From Bacteroidota bacterium (GTDB lineage: Bacteria; Bacteroidota; Bacteroidia; B-17B0; Aurantibacillaceae): 64,000 nucleotides of DNA. Location: assembly GCA_020403265.1 (NCBI GenBank), contig JADBXZ010000035.1, positions 1 to 64,000 on the forward strand, read 5' to 3'. Each line of letters opens with the position of its first letter. The first letter of the stretch is position 1. Made by a program: the position numbers and the translations under genes. The notes beneath the pieces are model-generated. The model made no database searches, was not told the DNA's origin, and saw only the letters and a program-made list of their open reading frames with translations. This document shows, piece by piece, positions 1 to 8,665 of this stretch.

Positions 1-172
1 ATGCTTCGCCTTCTAATGCATAATTTGGGATTATTGGCATAATTATTTTTTCACATTGGTATACCCAAAAGGTGATTTTCTAAATCGGGCCTACCTGCAG
101 CAGGCAGGATAAACCCAACTAATGCAGTTAGTTCGGCTCATGCTTCGCCTTCTAATGCATAATTTGGGATTA
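1..172 (-). repeat. Interspersed repeat, copy A, with terminal direct repeat
   Basis: Bases 1-33 and 140-172 are the same 33 bases, so a unit of about 139 bp is duplicated at its ends. Read on the minus strand, the interior matches 14974-15176 and 38565-38705. The shared core is a GGGTTTATCC-type segment followed by CGATTTAGAAAATCA. Bases 31-62 also recur, inverted and with one mismatch in the first 30 bases, at 12231-12262. No gene is visible in 1-214. The element may extend beyond the left edge of the window. Confidence 0.8.
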
Positions 173-214
173 TCAAGTGCTTATGCAATTGATAATAAAA
201 TAAAAAAGGGTTTG

Positions 215-1114
215 TTAGTTTTGAATCTTTAAATACTTTGTTGTATTGGCTGGATCTACGAGCATCAGGAGCTCCACAGCTTTATTTTTCTCTTCTGGTG
301 GCGCGGTTTTGAAGATATTAATTAATTCATCTGCTTTAGCATTGAAAAACAACTGCATGTTAAATGAGGCTGGTCTGGCATTGTAAACCGGTTTTAAAAG
401 TTCGAGTGCTGAAAGTACTTTTGCACGACCATTTTCCGGACTTTCATGCATGATATCTAAACCATTTTTACAATACTCATACATACAATTTCTGATCCCT
501 GCGAATACAGGCTGTAGAGTATTTTCAATTAGCCAATATCGGTTTCGGTCGCCATCATTACTTCGCCAGCCTTTGAAGCTGCTGGTTTGCGCATTATTTA
601 CAATTTGTTGTGCCTTTTGCCAGTATTCGGCACCACCTAAAGAAGAAAAACTATCGTAATCTGTGGCAATAATCACATAAGCATAGAATGCCAAAACACT
701 GGTTAAATTATTTTGAAAGGTGTTTAAATTAAAGTCAAGAACACTAAACTGTTGGTAAGTGAAATTAAAATTATCGTCTTGATAGTTAAATACCTGTGTG
801 AAATAAGAACTTTTATAAACGGGTCTTCTACTCTGCACCTGAATACTGGCCTCATAATCCTCACTACTTAATTTTTTATTAATGATGAGTAGCATAGAAC
901 AATCAATTTTTTCATTCATCGCAAAGGCGTCTCTTGTCCATTTAGTATTGTTCATGAATTCGTAAATTGATTTTTGCAACTGATCAAAAATTTGCTTTTC
1001 TACCGTTCCTTGAACCTGAGATGAATTAATTGTAATTTGACAATTGAGCTCTTGGGACTTACTAAAATTCCAAAAACCTAACATTAAAATTATAATCAGT
1101 CTTATTCTTGTCAT
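215..1114 (-). CDS. porD: DUF4835 / PorD-like T9SS-associated protein
   Basis: This 299-residue protein has an N-terminal signal peptide (residues 1 to about 20, ending near SKSQ) and no other membrane segment. Length and sequence match the DUF4835 family, which is annotated as type IX secretion system protein PorD in Bacteroidota; its biochemical role is poorly defined. The ATG at 1114 overlaps the coaBC stop by 4 bases (ATGA), so the two are translationally coupled at the end of the bamD-rpoZ-coaBC block, an order common in this phylum. recN, which often comes next, is absent; the repeat at 1-172 lies there instead. The family call is by recognition of sequence and context. Confidence 0.8.
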   Translation of the reverse strand: MTRIRLIIILMLGFWNFSKSQELNCQITINSSQVQGTVEKQIFDQLQKSIYEFMNNTKWTRDAFAMNEKIDCSMLLIINKKLSSEDYEASIQVQSRRPVYKSSYFTQVFNYQDDNFNFTYQQFSVLDFNLNTFQNNLTSVLAFYAYVIIATDYDSFSSLGGAEYWQKAQQIVNNAQTSSFKGWRSNDGDRNRYWLIENTLQPVFAGIRNCMYEYCKNGLDIMHESPENGRAKVLSALELLKPVYNARPASFNMQLFFNAKADELINIFKTAPPEEKNKAVELLMLVDPANTTKYLKIQN

Positions 1115-2304
1115 TTATTTAAATTCAAAATAGCGTGAACAATATCTTTGGCAACTAACTCTTTGCTTTTTAACTCAAAAGTAGTTAAATTATTGTGTTT
1201 ATCTATGATTGTAACTTTATTTGTATCAGAGCCAAAACCTGCACCTGCCTCAACCGCAGAATTAGCAATAATTAAATCCAGATTTTTTTTCTCAAGTTTT
1301 TGCTTGGCGTATTCCAACAGATTATTTGTTTCTAAAGCGAATCCAACCAAAACCTGTTTGGTTTTTCTTTTGCCCATTTCAGATAAAATATCTGCAGTTT
1401 TTACCAACTCAATAGTGAGGTGTTCTTCTGTTTTTTTAATTTTCGATTCGCTTACTTGTTTTGGTTTATAGTCGGCTACAGCTGCACTGCAAACAACAAT
1501 ATCCATTTCATCATATTTATTTATACAGGCTTGTTGCATTTCAGCGGCAGATTCAACACGGATTACGTTAACCTGATCTGAAATAGTTGTTATGGTGCTT
1601 GGGCCTAGAACCAAATTAACATTAGCGCCTAACTGAGCAAAGTAATTAGCAATACAAACACCCATTTTACCACTGCTTCTGTTTCCGATAAATCTTACCG
1701 GGTCTATTGCTTCATAGGTAGGACCAGCATTTATAAGTACTTTTTTTTCGAAAAGAGGAAGATTTTTTTTAAGGTAATTTATTGTGAATTCAAAAATAAA
1801 TTCAGGCTCAGCCATTCTGCCCTCACCAATTAAACCGCTGGCAAGTTCGCCATTTTGTGCCGGTATTACTAAATTACCAAATTCTTTTAATTTAGATAGA
1901 TTGCTTACCGTTGTTGCATGTTGGTACATTTCTAAATCCATTGCCGGCGCAACGATGGTTTTCTTTTTACAGGAAAGGTAGGTTGCCAACAAAACATTGT
2001 CGCAAACGCCTGAAGCCATTTTTGCCAATGTATTTGCGGTTAAAGGTGCAATTACAAAAACATCTGCCCATTCAGCCAAGTGTACATGATTGTTCCAGTT
2101 TGCGTTCGCATCAAAAAAGTCTGTTACGACTTCGTTTTTGCTTAATACTCCTAACGTTTTAGTTGTTACAAAATCCTGCGCTGACTTGGTAACGATAACC
2201 TTTACATTACAATTAGCTTTTATAAATAAACGAACAAGATTAGCAGCCTTATAAGCTGCAATGCCGCCACAAACACCTATTAATATATTTCTTTTTAATT
2301 GCAA
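1111..2304 (-). CDS. coaBC: Bifunctional phosphopantothenoylcysteine decarboxylase / phosphopantothenate-cysteine ligase
   Basis: CoaBC carries out the two middle steps of coenzyme A synthesis: ligation of cysteine to 4'-phosphopantothenate, then FMN-dependent decarboxylation. The N-terminal CoaC flavodoxin-like half shows GGIAAYK, the His-containing NNHVHLAEWAD and PAMD motifs. The CoaB half (from about residue 187) shows NAGPTYEAIDPVR, RSSGKMG and SAAVADYKP. The substrate-flap motif reads GELASGLIGEGRM, with Ser where the E. coli enzyme has its catalytic Cys; similar Ser forms may be usual in this phylum. No ATG lies near the N-terminus, so the TTG at 2304 is the probable start. A hairpin separates it from rpoZ upstream. 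Confidence 0.93.
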   Translation of the reverse strand: MQLKRNILIGVCGGIAAYKAANLVRLFIKANCNVKVIVTKSAQDFVTTKTLGVLSKNEVVTDFFDANANWNNHVHLAEWADVFVIAPLTANTLAKMASGVCDNVLLATYLSCKKKTIVAPAMDLEMYQHATTVSNLSKLKEFGNLVIPAQNGELASGLIGEGRMAEPEFIFEFTINYLKKNLPLFEKKVLINAGPTYEAIDPVRFIGNRSSGKMGVCIANYFAQLGANVNLVLGPSTITTISDQVNVIRVESAAEMQQACINKYDEMDIVVCSAAVADYKPKQVSESKIKKTEEHLTIELVKTADILSEMGKRKTKQVLVGFALETNNLLEYAKQKLEKKNLDLIIANSAVEAGAGFGSDTNKVTIIDKHNNLTTFELKSKELVAKDIVHAILNLNK

Positions 2305-2326
2305 TGTGTACGTTTATTATAATACA

Positions 2327-2355
2327 AAAGGCAGTAAGTGTTGCCTACTGCCTTT
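2327..2355 (-). terminator. Terminator-like hairpin between rpoZ and coaBC
   Basis: Ten-base arms (AAAGGCAGTA and TACTGCCTTT) enclose a 9-base loop. On the minus strand the hairpin is followed by TTTTGTATTATA. It lies downstream of rpoZ and before the coaBC start, so it could end or attenuate transcription there. Confidence 0.6.
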
Positions 2356-2375
2356 AAAATTATTTTTAAGATTTA

Positions 2376-2696
2376 TTAATCTTTACCTGGATTACGATAG
2401 TAAACTTTATCATCTAAAAATTCCTGAACCGAAATTAAAGATGGCTTAGGTAATTTTTCGTAATGCTTACTAATTTCAATTTGTTCACGGTTTTCAAAAA
2501 CTTCTTCCAAATTATCCGTATGGCTGCTAAATTCTTGTAACTTACTTGTTAATTCTTCTTTTATTTCAGAACTGATTTGGTTAGCTCTTTTGCTCATGAT
2601 GGCAATAGCTTCATATAAATTACCGGTAGGCCCATCGAAGTTTCTAATGTCTCTGGTAACAATGCTCTGATCTGCGTTAGTTTTTTTGTAATCCAT
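2376..2696 (-). CDS. rpoZ: RNA polymerase omega subunit, Bacteroidota type
   Basis: This 106-residue protein matches the divergent omega subunit of Bacteroidota. The RpoZ/Rpb6 core is visible around GPTGNLYEAIAIMSKRANQIS (residues about 23-43), where the conserved NLYEA..I..KRA pattern contacts the beta-prime subunit, followed by an acidic helical tail. It would help assemble and stabilise core RNA polymerase. The ATG at 2696 lies 1 base from the bamD stop (2698), so the two genes are in one operon. This position next to bamD and coaBC is the usual one in the phylum. Confidence 0.85.
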   Translation of the reverse strand: MDYKKTNADQSIVTRDIRNFDGPTGNLYEAIAIMSKRANQISSEIKEELTSKLQEFSSHTDNLEEVFENREQIEISKHYEKLPKPSLISVQEFLDDKVYYRNPGKD

Positions 2697-2697
2697 T

Positions 2698-3522
2698 TTA
2701 TAATTTCTCCTTTAAGGTTTTACAGTTATTGTAAATCTTTTCTGCGCGGCTAAGGTACGAACTTTTTGGGTATAAATCAAACATTTTTAAATAATTCTCA
2801 ATGGCACCATCCAATCGCTCTGCTTTTTTGCTTTGAATACTGTTAATTGCCAACAAATAATACGAATTAACTGTAATAAACATTAATTCATCATTGAATT
2901 CGCTTGACGGGTAATCTTTTACAAAGTTCTGACTGGCAACAATTGCAGCTTTGTAATCTTCAATTTTATAATACAGTTTAACAACTTCATATTCTTTTTT
3001 CTCAATTTTTTGTTGAAGCTTATCAATGAGCTTGTTGCAACTGTCTAATCTTGTGCTTTCAGGGTAAGTATCTATAAACGATTGAAATTCCTTTATTGCA
3101 TTTTTAGTACTTGTTTGGTCTAGTTTATAGTTAGCAGAGGTTAAATAATAACAATAAGCATTCATGAAATAACATTCTTCACTGTGCACACTATTTGGAA
3201 ACTGGCGAGTAAAATTTTTAAAATGGTATTGCGACAGTAAATAATCTCCCAGATAATACTCACTCCAGCTATAGTAATAATAAACCTCCTCAGCTTTTGG
3301 CGTACCTTTAACATAAGGAATCAAATCCTCATACAACTGAGACGATTTAAGGTAAACCTCCTTATCGTAATACTCTTTTGCTTTTGCTAATTTGAGCTCT
3401 GAATCTGTACTTTTTAATAATTTGTTAAATTTATCGCAGCCCGAAAGACTTAAGAATAGAACAATTAGAACAATTATGGAATTAAACCGTTTCAACGGCG
3501 CAAAAGTAATATTTTTACTCAT
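2698..3522 (-). CDS. bamD: Outer membrane assembly lipoprotein BamD
   Basis: BamD is the essential lipoprotein of the BAM complex that inserts beta-barrel proteins in the outer membrane. The 274-residue product has a signal peptide ending in the lipobox LSGC (Cys near residue 29). Tetratricopeptide-like helical pairs then run to the C-terminus, for example KEYYDKEVYLKSSQLYEDL and YLKMFDLYPKSSYLSRAE. Length is typical of the family. The ATG at 3522 is the first in the frame and heads the operon bamD-rpoZ-coaBC-porD. The 218-bp gap to the divergent sigma factor gene should hold both promoters. Confidence 0.88.
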   Translation of the reverse strand: MSKNITFAPLKRFNSIIVLIVLFLSLSGCDKFNKLLKSTDSELKLAKAKEYYDKEVYLKSSQLYEDLIPYVKGTPKAEEVYYYYSWSEYYLGDYLLSQYHFKNFTRQFPNSVHSEECYFMNAYCYYLTSANYKLDQTSTKNAIKEFQSFIDTYPESTRLDSCNKLIDKLQQKIEKKEYEVVKLYYKIEDYKAAIVASQNFVKDYPSSEFNDELMFITVNSYYLLAINSIQSKKAERLDGAIENYLKMFDLYPKSSYLSRAEKIYNNCKTLKEKL

Positions 3523-3652
3523 GTGAAGTAAATATTGACTTATTTTAACGCATTTATTTCCAAATCAAATTACTTCACTCATTTATATGAACGATTCACT
3601 CATTAATTATTAAGGAAGTGTTATTTTATGTCAATTTTTTTAAAAATTAGTT

Positions 3653-3660
3653 TATATTTG
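3653..3660 (+). promoter_or_regulatory. Bacteroidota -7 box upstream of the ECF sigma gene
   Basis: TATATTTG matches TAnnTTTG exactly. Transcription from it would give a leader of roughly 75 bases before the ATG at 3741. I saw no convincing -33 element at the usual distance. Confidence 0.5.
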
Positions 3661-3740
3661 CACAATAACCAGCTAAATTAATTTTATATAGAAGACACTT
3701 TTACTTGAACATTATTAAACCTTAACAAGTAAAATTCTAT

Positions 3741-4337
3741 ATGTCTATTCTTAATTTAAACGATAACGACTTAGTCACAATTTATTGCGAGGGCAACGAA
3801 AATGCACTTGAAGTTTTATTAAACCGCCACAAACGTAAAATCTACTCAAGTTTACTTTTAGTTGTAAAAGATAAAGAACTTGCTAACGATCTTTTTCAAG
3901 ATACATTTATTAAGGTGATTATAACCTTAAAAAAAGGACAATACAACGAGGAAGGTAAATTTTTGCCATGGGTGCTTAGAATTGCCAGAAATCTTATTAT
4001 TGATCACTTCCGTAAAGTAAAGAAAATGCCACCGGTACCTGTTTATAAAAACGAGGAAGGAGAAGAGATTAGCGTTTTTAGCACTATAGCAAGCGACGAC
4101 CGGGCAGATGACTTATTGAATGAAAAGGCCAAATTTAAGGGTAACCTGAGAAAAGCTATCAACGAATTGCCTAACGACCAAAAAGAGGTAGTTATCATGC
4201 GCATGTATTACGACCTAAGCTTTAAAGAAATTGCCGACATTACTAACGTTTCTATTAATACCAGTTTAGGTAGAATGCGTTATGCATTAATGAATCTGAA
4301 GAAAATCTTAACAGAAAAGAAATTAGAGGTGATATAA
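3741..4337 (+). CDS. RNA polymerase sigma-70 factor, ECF type
   Basis: This 198-residue sigma factor has a region 2 (about residues 20-95) containing DLFQDTFIKVI and WVLRIARNLIIDHFRK. A charged linker follows, then region 4 (about 140-190) with LPNDQKEVVIMRMYYDLSFKEIADITNVS, a helix-turn-helix that reads the -35 element. No anti-sigma gene adjoins it: the next gene is etfB on the same strand, 139 bp away, and bamD is divergent. It could therefore be one of the constitutive ECF-like factors of Bacteroidota. The ATG at 3741 fits the region 2 boundary. Confidence 0.88.
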   Translation: MSILNLNDNDLVTIYCEGNENALEVLLNRHKRKIYSSLLLVVKDKELANDLFQDTFIKVIITLKKGQYNEEGKFLPWVLRIARNLIIDHFRKVKKMPPVPVYKNEEGEEISVFSTIASDDRADDLLNEKAKFKGNLRKAINELPNDQKEVVIMRMYYDLSFKEIADITNVSINTSLGRMRYALMNLKKILTEKKLEVI

Positions 4338-4446
4338 AAAACATTCGTCTTTTCCCTTTTTTGACATTTCCCATTTTTTTAGTCGATTTTTTTATAATTT
4401 ATGGCAAATTGTTGCTATTTTTTAAACAGAAATTTAATTAAAATGT

Positions 4447-4454
4447 TATTTTTG
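4447..4454 (+). promoter_or_regulatory. -7 box upstream of etfB
   Basis: TATTTTTG matches TAnnTTTG. The predicted start of transcription gives a leader of about 18 bases before the etfB ATG at 4477. Confidence 0.55.
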
Positions 4455-4476
4455 CAATTCTCAAAAAACATTAAAA

Positions 4477-5220
4477 ATGAAGATTCTTGTAGCCATCAGT
4501 AACGTACCTGATACAACCACTAAAATTCAGTTTTCGGATAATGACACCAAATTTAATTCTGCCGGCGTAACCTTTGTAATTAACCCATACGATGAATGGT
4601 ATGCCTTGGTTAGAGCACTTGAATTAAAAGAAAGCGGTGCCGCTGAAAAAGTAACTATTATTCACGTTGGTTTGGCTGATAGCGAAGCCACTATCCGTAA
4701 AGGATTAGCAATTGGAGCTGATGATGCAGTTAGAGTAGATGCTGAAGGTCCGGACTCCTATTTTGTAAGCGAGCAAATTGCAAATTACGCTAAAGCTAAC
4801 AATTATGATTTGGTAATGATGGGTAAAGAAACCATTAACTATAATGGCAGTAGCGTTGGTGCAATGGTAGCAGGTTTAATGGATTTACCATTTGTTTCAT
4901 TGGCCACCAAGTTAGACGTGAGTGGAAACAAAGCCATTATTGAACATGAAATTGATGGCGGAACCCAGGTGGTGGAATGCGAATTCCCAATGGTTTTAAG
5001 TGCCGCAAAGGGAATGGCAGAACAACGAATTCCAAACATGCGCGGAATTATGGCTTCCAGAACCAAGCCTCTAGCTGTTATACCTGCAACAGGTTCAGCC
5101 GGTTTAACCAGTATTAAATCATACCAACTTAACCCCGGCAGAACAACCTGTAAAATGCTTTCGGAAGATAGTTTAGATGAACTCGTAAATTTATTGCATA
5201 CCGAAGCAAAAGTAATTTAA
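4477..5220 (+). CDS. etfB: Electron transfer flavoprotein beta subunit
   Basis: EtfB forms with EtfA a soluble FAD/AMP heterodimer that takes electrons from acyl-CoA dehydrogenases and passes them to the quinone pool. The 247-residue length and the opening KILVAISNVPDTTTKIQF fit the family. The signature region VECEFPMVLSAAKGMAEQRIPNMRGIMASRTKPL (about residues 166-200) is present. The etfA start is 30 bp downstream, forming a two-gene operon. An acyl-CoA dehydrogenase that could feed it is encoded at 56050-57219 in the same window. Confidence 0.95.
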   Translation: MKILVAISNVPDTTTKIQFSDNDTKFNSAGVTFVINPYDEWYALVRALELKESGAAEKVTIIHVGLADSEATIRKGLAIGADDAVRVDAEGPDSYFVSEQIANYAKANNYDLVMMGKETINYNGSSVGAMVAGLMDLPFVSLATKLDVSGNKAIIEHEIDGGTQVVECEFPMVLSAAKGMAEQRIPNMRGIMASRTKPLAVIPATGSAGLTSIKSYQLNPGRTTCKMLSEDSLDELVNLLHTEAKVI

Positions 5221-5249
5221 TCAAACACTAATCTCAAAAAAATTAATAA

Positions 5250-6230
5250 ATGTCAGTTCTTGTATTTGTAGAAATTAATAAAGGGCGAGTTAAAAAAGCC
5301 TCCTTGGAATGTGTTAATTACGCAGCTAAAATTGCGCAATTAACAAGCTCATCTGTTGTTGTATTTGTAAATAATGCCGATGCTTCACAACTTGAAGAAA
5401 TTGGAAAAGCAGGTGCCTCAAAAATATTAGCCGTAAAAAACGATAAGGTTGGCACTGATAGCGTTTATACAACAGCTGCCATTGAACAAGCCGTTAAAGC
5501 CGAAAATGCTAAAACCATTGTGTTTGCATTCGATTTAACCGGAAAATCAGTTGCTCCTCGCCTTTCTGCCAAATTAAAAGCAGGTATGGTTGCAGGTGCT
5601 ACAGATTATCCGGTAGTAAATGGCAATTCATTTGAAGTTAAGAAGAATGTTTTCTCCGGTAAGGCTTCTGCTTTATACAGTATTAATTCAGATATTAAAA
5701 TTATTTCCTTATTACCAAACAGTTTTCCTATCACACTTGGATCAAATGCAGCATCTGTAGTTGATTTTAATGTGGATTTAGGTTCAGTTACTTCAAAAAT
5801 TATCGTTAAAGAGGTAAAAAGCAATGCTTCTGATGGTATGGTTCCTTTAACTGAAGCTGAATTAGTGGTGAGTGCCGGTAGAGGATTAAAAGGACCTGAA
5901 AACTGGGGAATTATTGAAGAATTGGCGAAAAGTTTAAATGCAACTACGGCCTGTTCTCGTCCTGTTTCTGATATGCACTGGAGACCGCATCATGAGCATG
6001 TTGGTCAAACAGGTTTTGCCATTAGGCCAAATTTATACATTGCTATAGGTATTTCAGGAGCAATACAACATTTAGCTGGTGTTAACGGTAGTAAAACCAT
6101 TGTCGTAATTAACAATGATAAAGAAGCACCGTTCTTCAAATCTGCAGATTACGGAATTGTTGGTGATGCGTTTAGCATTGTGCCTAAATTAACCGAAGCC
6201 ATTAAAAAGTTTAAGGCTAATCAAAACTAA
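5250..6230 (+). CDS. etfA: Electron transfer flavoprotein alpha subunit
   Basis: EtfA is the FAD-binding partner of EtfB. The C-terminal FAD domain shows SAGRGLKGPENWGIIEELA, the RPVSDMHWRPHHEHVGQTG segment and YIAIGISGAIQHLAGVNGSK, which contact FAD and position its isoalloxazine ring, followed by VINNDKEAPFFKSADYGIVGD. The 326-residue length is typical. It follows etfB by 30 bp on the same strand and is followed after 67 bp by the bifunctional nuclease gene, which may be co-transcribed because no terminator is visible between them. Confidence 0.95.
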   Translation: MSVLVFVEINKGRVKKASLECVNYAAKIAQLTSSSVVVFVNNADASQLEEIGKAGASKILAVKNDKVGTDSVYTTAAIEQAVKAENAKTIVFAFDLTGKSVAPRLSAKLKAGMVAGATDYPVVNGNSFEVKKNVFSGKASALYSINSDIKIISLLPNSFPITLGSNAASVVDFNVDLGSVTSKIIVKEVKSNASDGMVPLTEAELVVSAGRGLKGPENWGIIEELAKSLNATTACSRPVSDMHWRPHHEHVGQTGFAIRPNLYIAIGISGAIQHLAGVNGSKTIVVINNDKEAPFFKSADYGIVGDAFSIVPKLTEAIKKFKANQN

Positions 6231-6297
6231 GCCCTTAAATTTTTAAAAGCATACAAGTGAATTTTCAAAGAAAAATAGTTAAAACCAACTAGATTTA

Positions 6298-6912
6298 ATG
6301 AAAAAAATAAAATTAGAAATAGTTGGATTATCATACAGCCAAACACAAAGTGGCGCTTATGCGCTGGTGCTTGGCGAAAATGCCGGTTCAAGAAGATTAC
6401 CAATTATCATTGGTGGATTTGAAGCACAAGCCATTGCCATTGAACTGGAAAAAATGAGTCCTAGCAGACCATTAACACATGATTTATTTAAAGCCTTTGC
6501 CGACCAGTTTGAAATTAAAATTACCGAAGTATTAATTTACAACTTAGTTGAAGGTATATTTTACGCCAAATTGGTTTGCAGCAACGCAAGCGAACAATAT
6601 GAAATTGATGCCAGAACAAGTGATGCCATTGCCATTGCCGTAAGATTTGGCTGCCCTATTTATACTTATGAGTTCATTTTAAAAAGTGCAGGCATTGTGC
6701 TGGACGATGAGGGAGATGGCAGCACAAAAGAAAGTGGTTCGGATGAAATAGCAGAATTAGCAGAGACAGAAGCCGGAGCAGACCCAAAAAGTGAGCTTCA
6801 GGCTAAAAGTACCGAAGAACTCAAAAATATGCTTAACACAGCCGTTCAGGACGAAAAGTTTGAATTAGCCTCTAAAATAAGAGACGAGTTAAACAATAGA
6901 AAAACATCTTAG
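6298..6912 (+). CDS. Bifunctional nuclease (DUF151) with UvrB/UvrC motif
   Basis: The first 140 residues are a DUF151 (BFN) domain, recognisable from LEIVGLSYSQTQSGAYALVLGE, RRLPIIIGGFEAQAIAIELE and DARTSDAIAIAVRFGCPIYT. An acidic linker (about 143-168) leads to a C-terminal UvrB/UvrC helical motif (about 170-203, STEELKNMLNTAVQDEKFELASKIRDEL). DUF151 proteins have reported nuclease activity in plants and mycobacteria, while the bacterial role is uncertain; the UVR motif suggests contact with a partner protein. This two-part architecture is usual for Bacteroidota. A terminator follows at 6931. Confidence 0.88.
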   Translation: MKKIKLEIVGLSYSQTQSGAYALVLGENAGSRRLPIIIGGFEAQAIAIELEKMSPSRPLTHDLFKAFADQFEIKITEVLIYNLVEGIFYAKLVCSNASEQYEIDARTSDAIAIAVRFGCPIYTYEFILKSAGIVLDDEGDGSTKESGSDEIAELAETEAGADPKSELQAKSTEELKNMLNTAVQDEKFELASKIRDELNNRKTS

Positions 6913-6930
6913 AGATAAGTATTAAAAATA

Positions 6931-6963
6931 AAAAAGCCACGAAATAAATTCGTGGCTTTTTTA
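6931..6963 (+). terminator. Intrinsic terminator after the bifunctional nuclease
   Basis: The arms GCCACGAA and TTCGTGGC enclose a 5-base loop, with an A-run before and six T after. The symmetrical A and T runs make it potentially bidirectional. Confidence 0.88.
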
Positions 6964-6976
6964 TTTGCCTTCTCTA

Positions 6977-7129
6977 GTCCTCATTTGAGTAAAATAGAAA
7001 CGAGGATGTTATAGCAGTGCGATTGTATCACACACTATTAAATTAATACCATTATTTTAAACAAATTATTTTTTGGGCTTTGCAAAAGCCCAATTAAAAC
7101 GACCTCGTTACACTACGTTAAATGAGGAC
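6977..7129. repeat. Short element with imperfect terminal inverted repeats
   Basis: The left end (6977-7008) and right end (7100-7129) are imperfect inverted copies of about 30 bases: GTCCTCATTT and AACGAGG are shared between one end and the complement of the other. A perfect inner hairpin, TTGGGCTT / AAGCCCAA, sits at 7073-7093. No protein is encoded. The structure resembles a non-autonomous MITE-like insertion lying after the terminator of one gene and before the 3' end of the next. Confidence 0.5.
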
Positions 7130-7177
7130 GAGCTTGGATATATAAGAATTGGAGTTACATAGCACGCTCAAAAACTA

Positions 7178-8446
7178 CTACTTCAAAATTTCAATTTCTA
7201 CGCGTCTATTGGCTTCCTCCTCCATTAAATTTTCAGGATGAGGATAGATCATTTTTCTACAACCCATGCCATCGGTTTTAATTCTATTTGATTTAATTTT
7301 ATTATCCACCAAATAATCTTTTATAGCTTTTGCTCTTAAAACAGATAGTTCCTGGGTATCATACCTCCCCCCTGAAATGCAGCCATTAACGTGTCCTGTT
7401 ATTTTAATTTTAAAATCCGGATTATCGAGCATCATGCGCGTTAAATTTTCTAAAGCCGGAACCGAAAATGGGATGTATTTGGGCGAGCCTCCATAAAAAT
7501 TAATACTTCCAATTTTATATTTTCCACCAGTTGTAAGCGCAGGTAAATAAATGTTGGTATCTCTTATGGGTTGTTTAGAAATTAAGTCTATTACAGCTGA
7601 ATACGTAAAGTGCTTTTTATTATACACGTTAATTAAATATTTACTGAGTTGATTTAAGGTTGTATCAATATTATATTTTCCACTTGAATCTGTCGCAACT
7701 TTTTTTATCAGATTGCCAGTAATCCCAGTTATGGATATTTCTGCAACTAAGCCATTACCAAGCGAATCTTTAATTGCTCCGCTGAGTTTAATTCTTTTTT
7801 CGAATTTAATGTTTAACTGATAAGGCTTTGGAGTATTACTTAAATTATCTATTACCAAATAGTAGGTTTGACCACTATCTATCTTTAAGCTGGCTGAGTA
7901 AGGATTTTGACTGCCTTTTACTACATAATTTTGCTGTGCATTGTCGTTTAATCCTGTTTCACCTTTTTTTGTTTTACTAACGTTTGCAAGGTTTACCCTC
8001 AAAGGCATTTGTTTGTTTAAGGTTCTGCAAAAATTTGTATCTTTTTTTTGAAACAACATGTAATCAAAGTCATTTGTCGTGTCGGTTGGCATTATTGTGA
8101 AACAAAAGTTGCCTTCCATGTAAAATTTTAGTTGGTACCAGCTACTGTTGTGTTCTTTTTCAAAAATAGATATATTGTTAATTCTGGAACCATTAAACTC
8201 TTGTTTATCAAATCCTTTTGGTTCTTTTTTGTGTGTAATAACCAAGTTGGAGTTAATTTTAAAAAACTTGGCTTCATTACAGTTACAGGCGTGTTTGGCT
8301 GTATCGATAAATTTTCTGGTTTGCGCATTAATCGTAACAATTGATAATTGGAAAATTATCCATTTCAATAAAATAAACTTTTTACAAAATCTATGACTCA
8401 AAAAAATCAATAGCAACAATTTAAGGACTCCTTTCAAAAATAGCAT
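7178..8446 (-). CDS. OmpA-family peptidoglycan-associated protein
   Basis: This 422-residue protein has an extended N-terminal export signal (hydrophobic stretch to about residue 40, ending TINAQ). It then has a beta-rich region typical of cell-surface PPC-like domains (SGQTYYLVIDNLSN), a carboxypeptidase-regulatory-like Ig domain (LSGAIKDSLGNGLVAEISITG) and a C-terminal OmpA domain from about residue 315. The OmpA core KIKITGHVNGC and LSVLRAKAIKDYLVDNKIKSNRI, ending NRRVEIEI, binds peptidoglycan, so the protein should link the outer membrane or periplasm to the wall. It stands alone, convergent to the nuclease gene. Domains upstream of OmpA are less certain. Confidence 0.8.
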   Translation of the reverse strand: MLFLKGVLKLLLLIFLSHRFCKKFILLKWIIFQLSIVTINAQTRKFIDTAKHACNCNEAKFFKINSNLVITHKKEPKGFDKQEFNGSRINNISIFEKEHNSSWYQLKFYMEGNFCFTIMPTDTTNDFDYMLFQKKDTNFCRTLNKQMPLRVNLANVSKTKKGETGLNDNAQQNYVVKGSQNPYSASLKIDSGQTYYLVIDNLSNTPKPYQLNIKFEKRIKLSGAIKDSLGNGLVAEISITGITGNLIKKVATDSSGKYNIDTTLNQLSKYLINVYNKKHFTYSAVIDLISKQPIRDTNIYLPALTTGGKYKIGSINFYGGSPKYIPFSVPALENLTRMMLDNPDFKIKITGHVNGCISGGRYDTQELSVLRAKAIKDYLVDNKIKSNRIKTDGMGCRKMIYPHPENLMEEEANRRVEIEILK

Positions 8447-8616
8447 AATTATTCTTCAAAACAATTTTCATATTAATAGAATAAATAACCCTAGCGCAAC
8501 GTTCTTAGAGTATAAACATAACTTTAATAAAGGATAGTCAAATTAATTTACCCATAAACATCTTAGTTAAATTTATTTAATAAGTAATTCACAATAACTA
8601 TTTGTGATTTAATTAG

Positions 8617-8647
8617 TTGCGTAACTAAGAAATAAAAGGTATCTTCG
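8617..8647 (+). promoter_or_regulatory. Promoter of the bactofilin-atpZ operon
   Basis: A TTG at 8617-8619 and TATCTTCG at 8640-8647 (one mismatch to TAnnTTTG) are 20 bases apart, the Bacteroidota -33/-7 arrangement. The leader to the ATG at 8666 would be about 15 bases. Confidence 0.55.
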
Positions 8648-8665
8648 TGGCTTAAATTTCAAACT

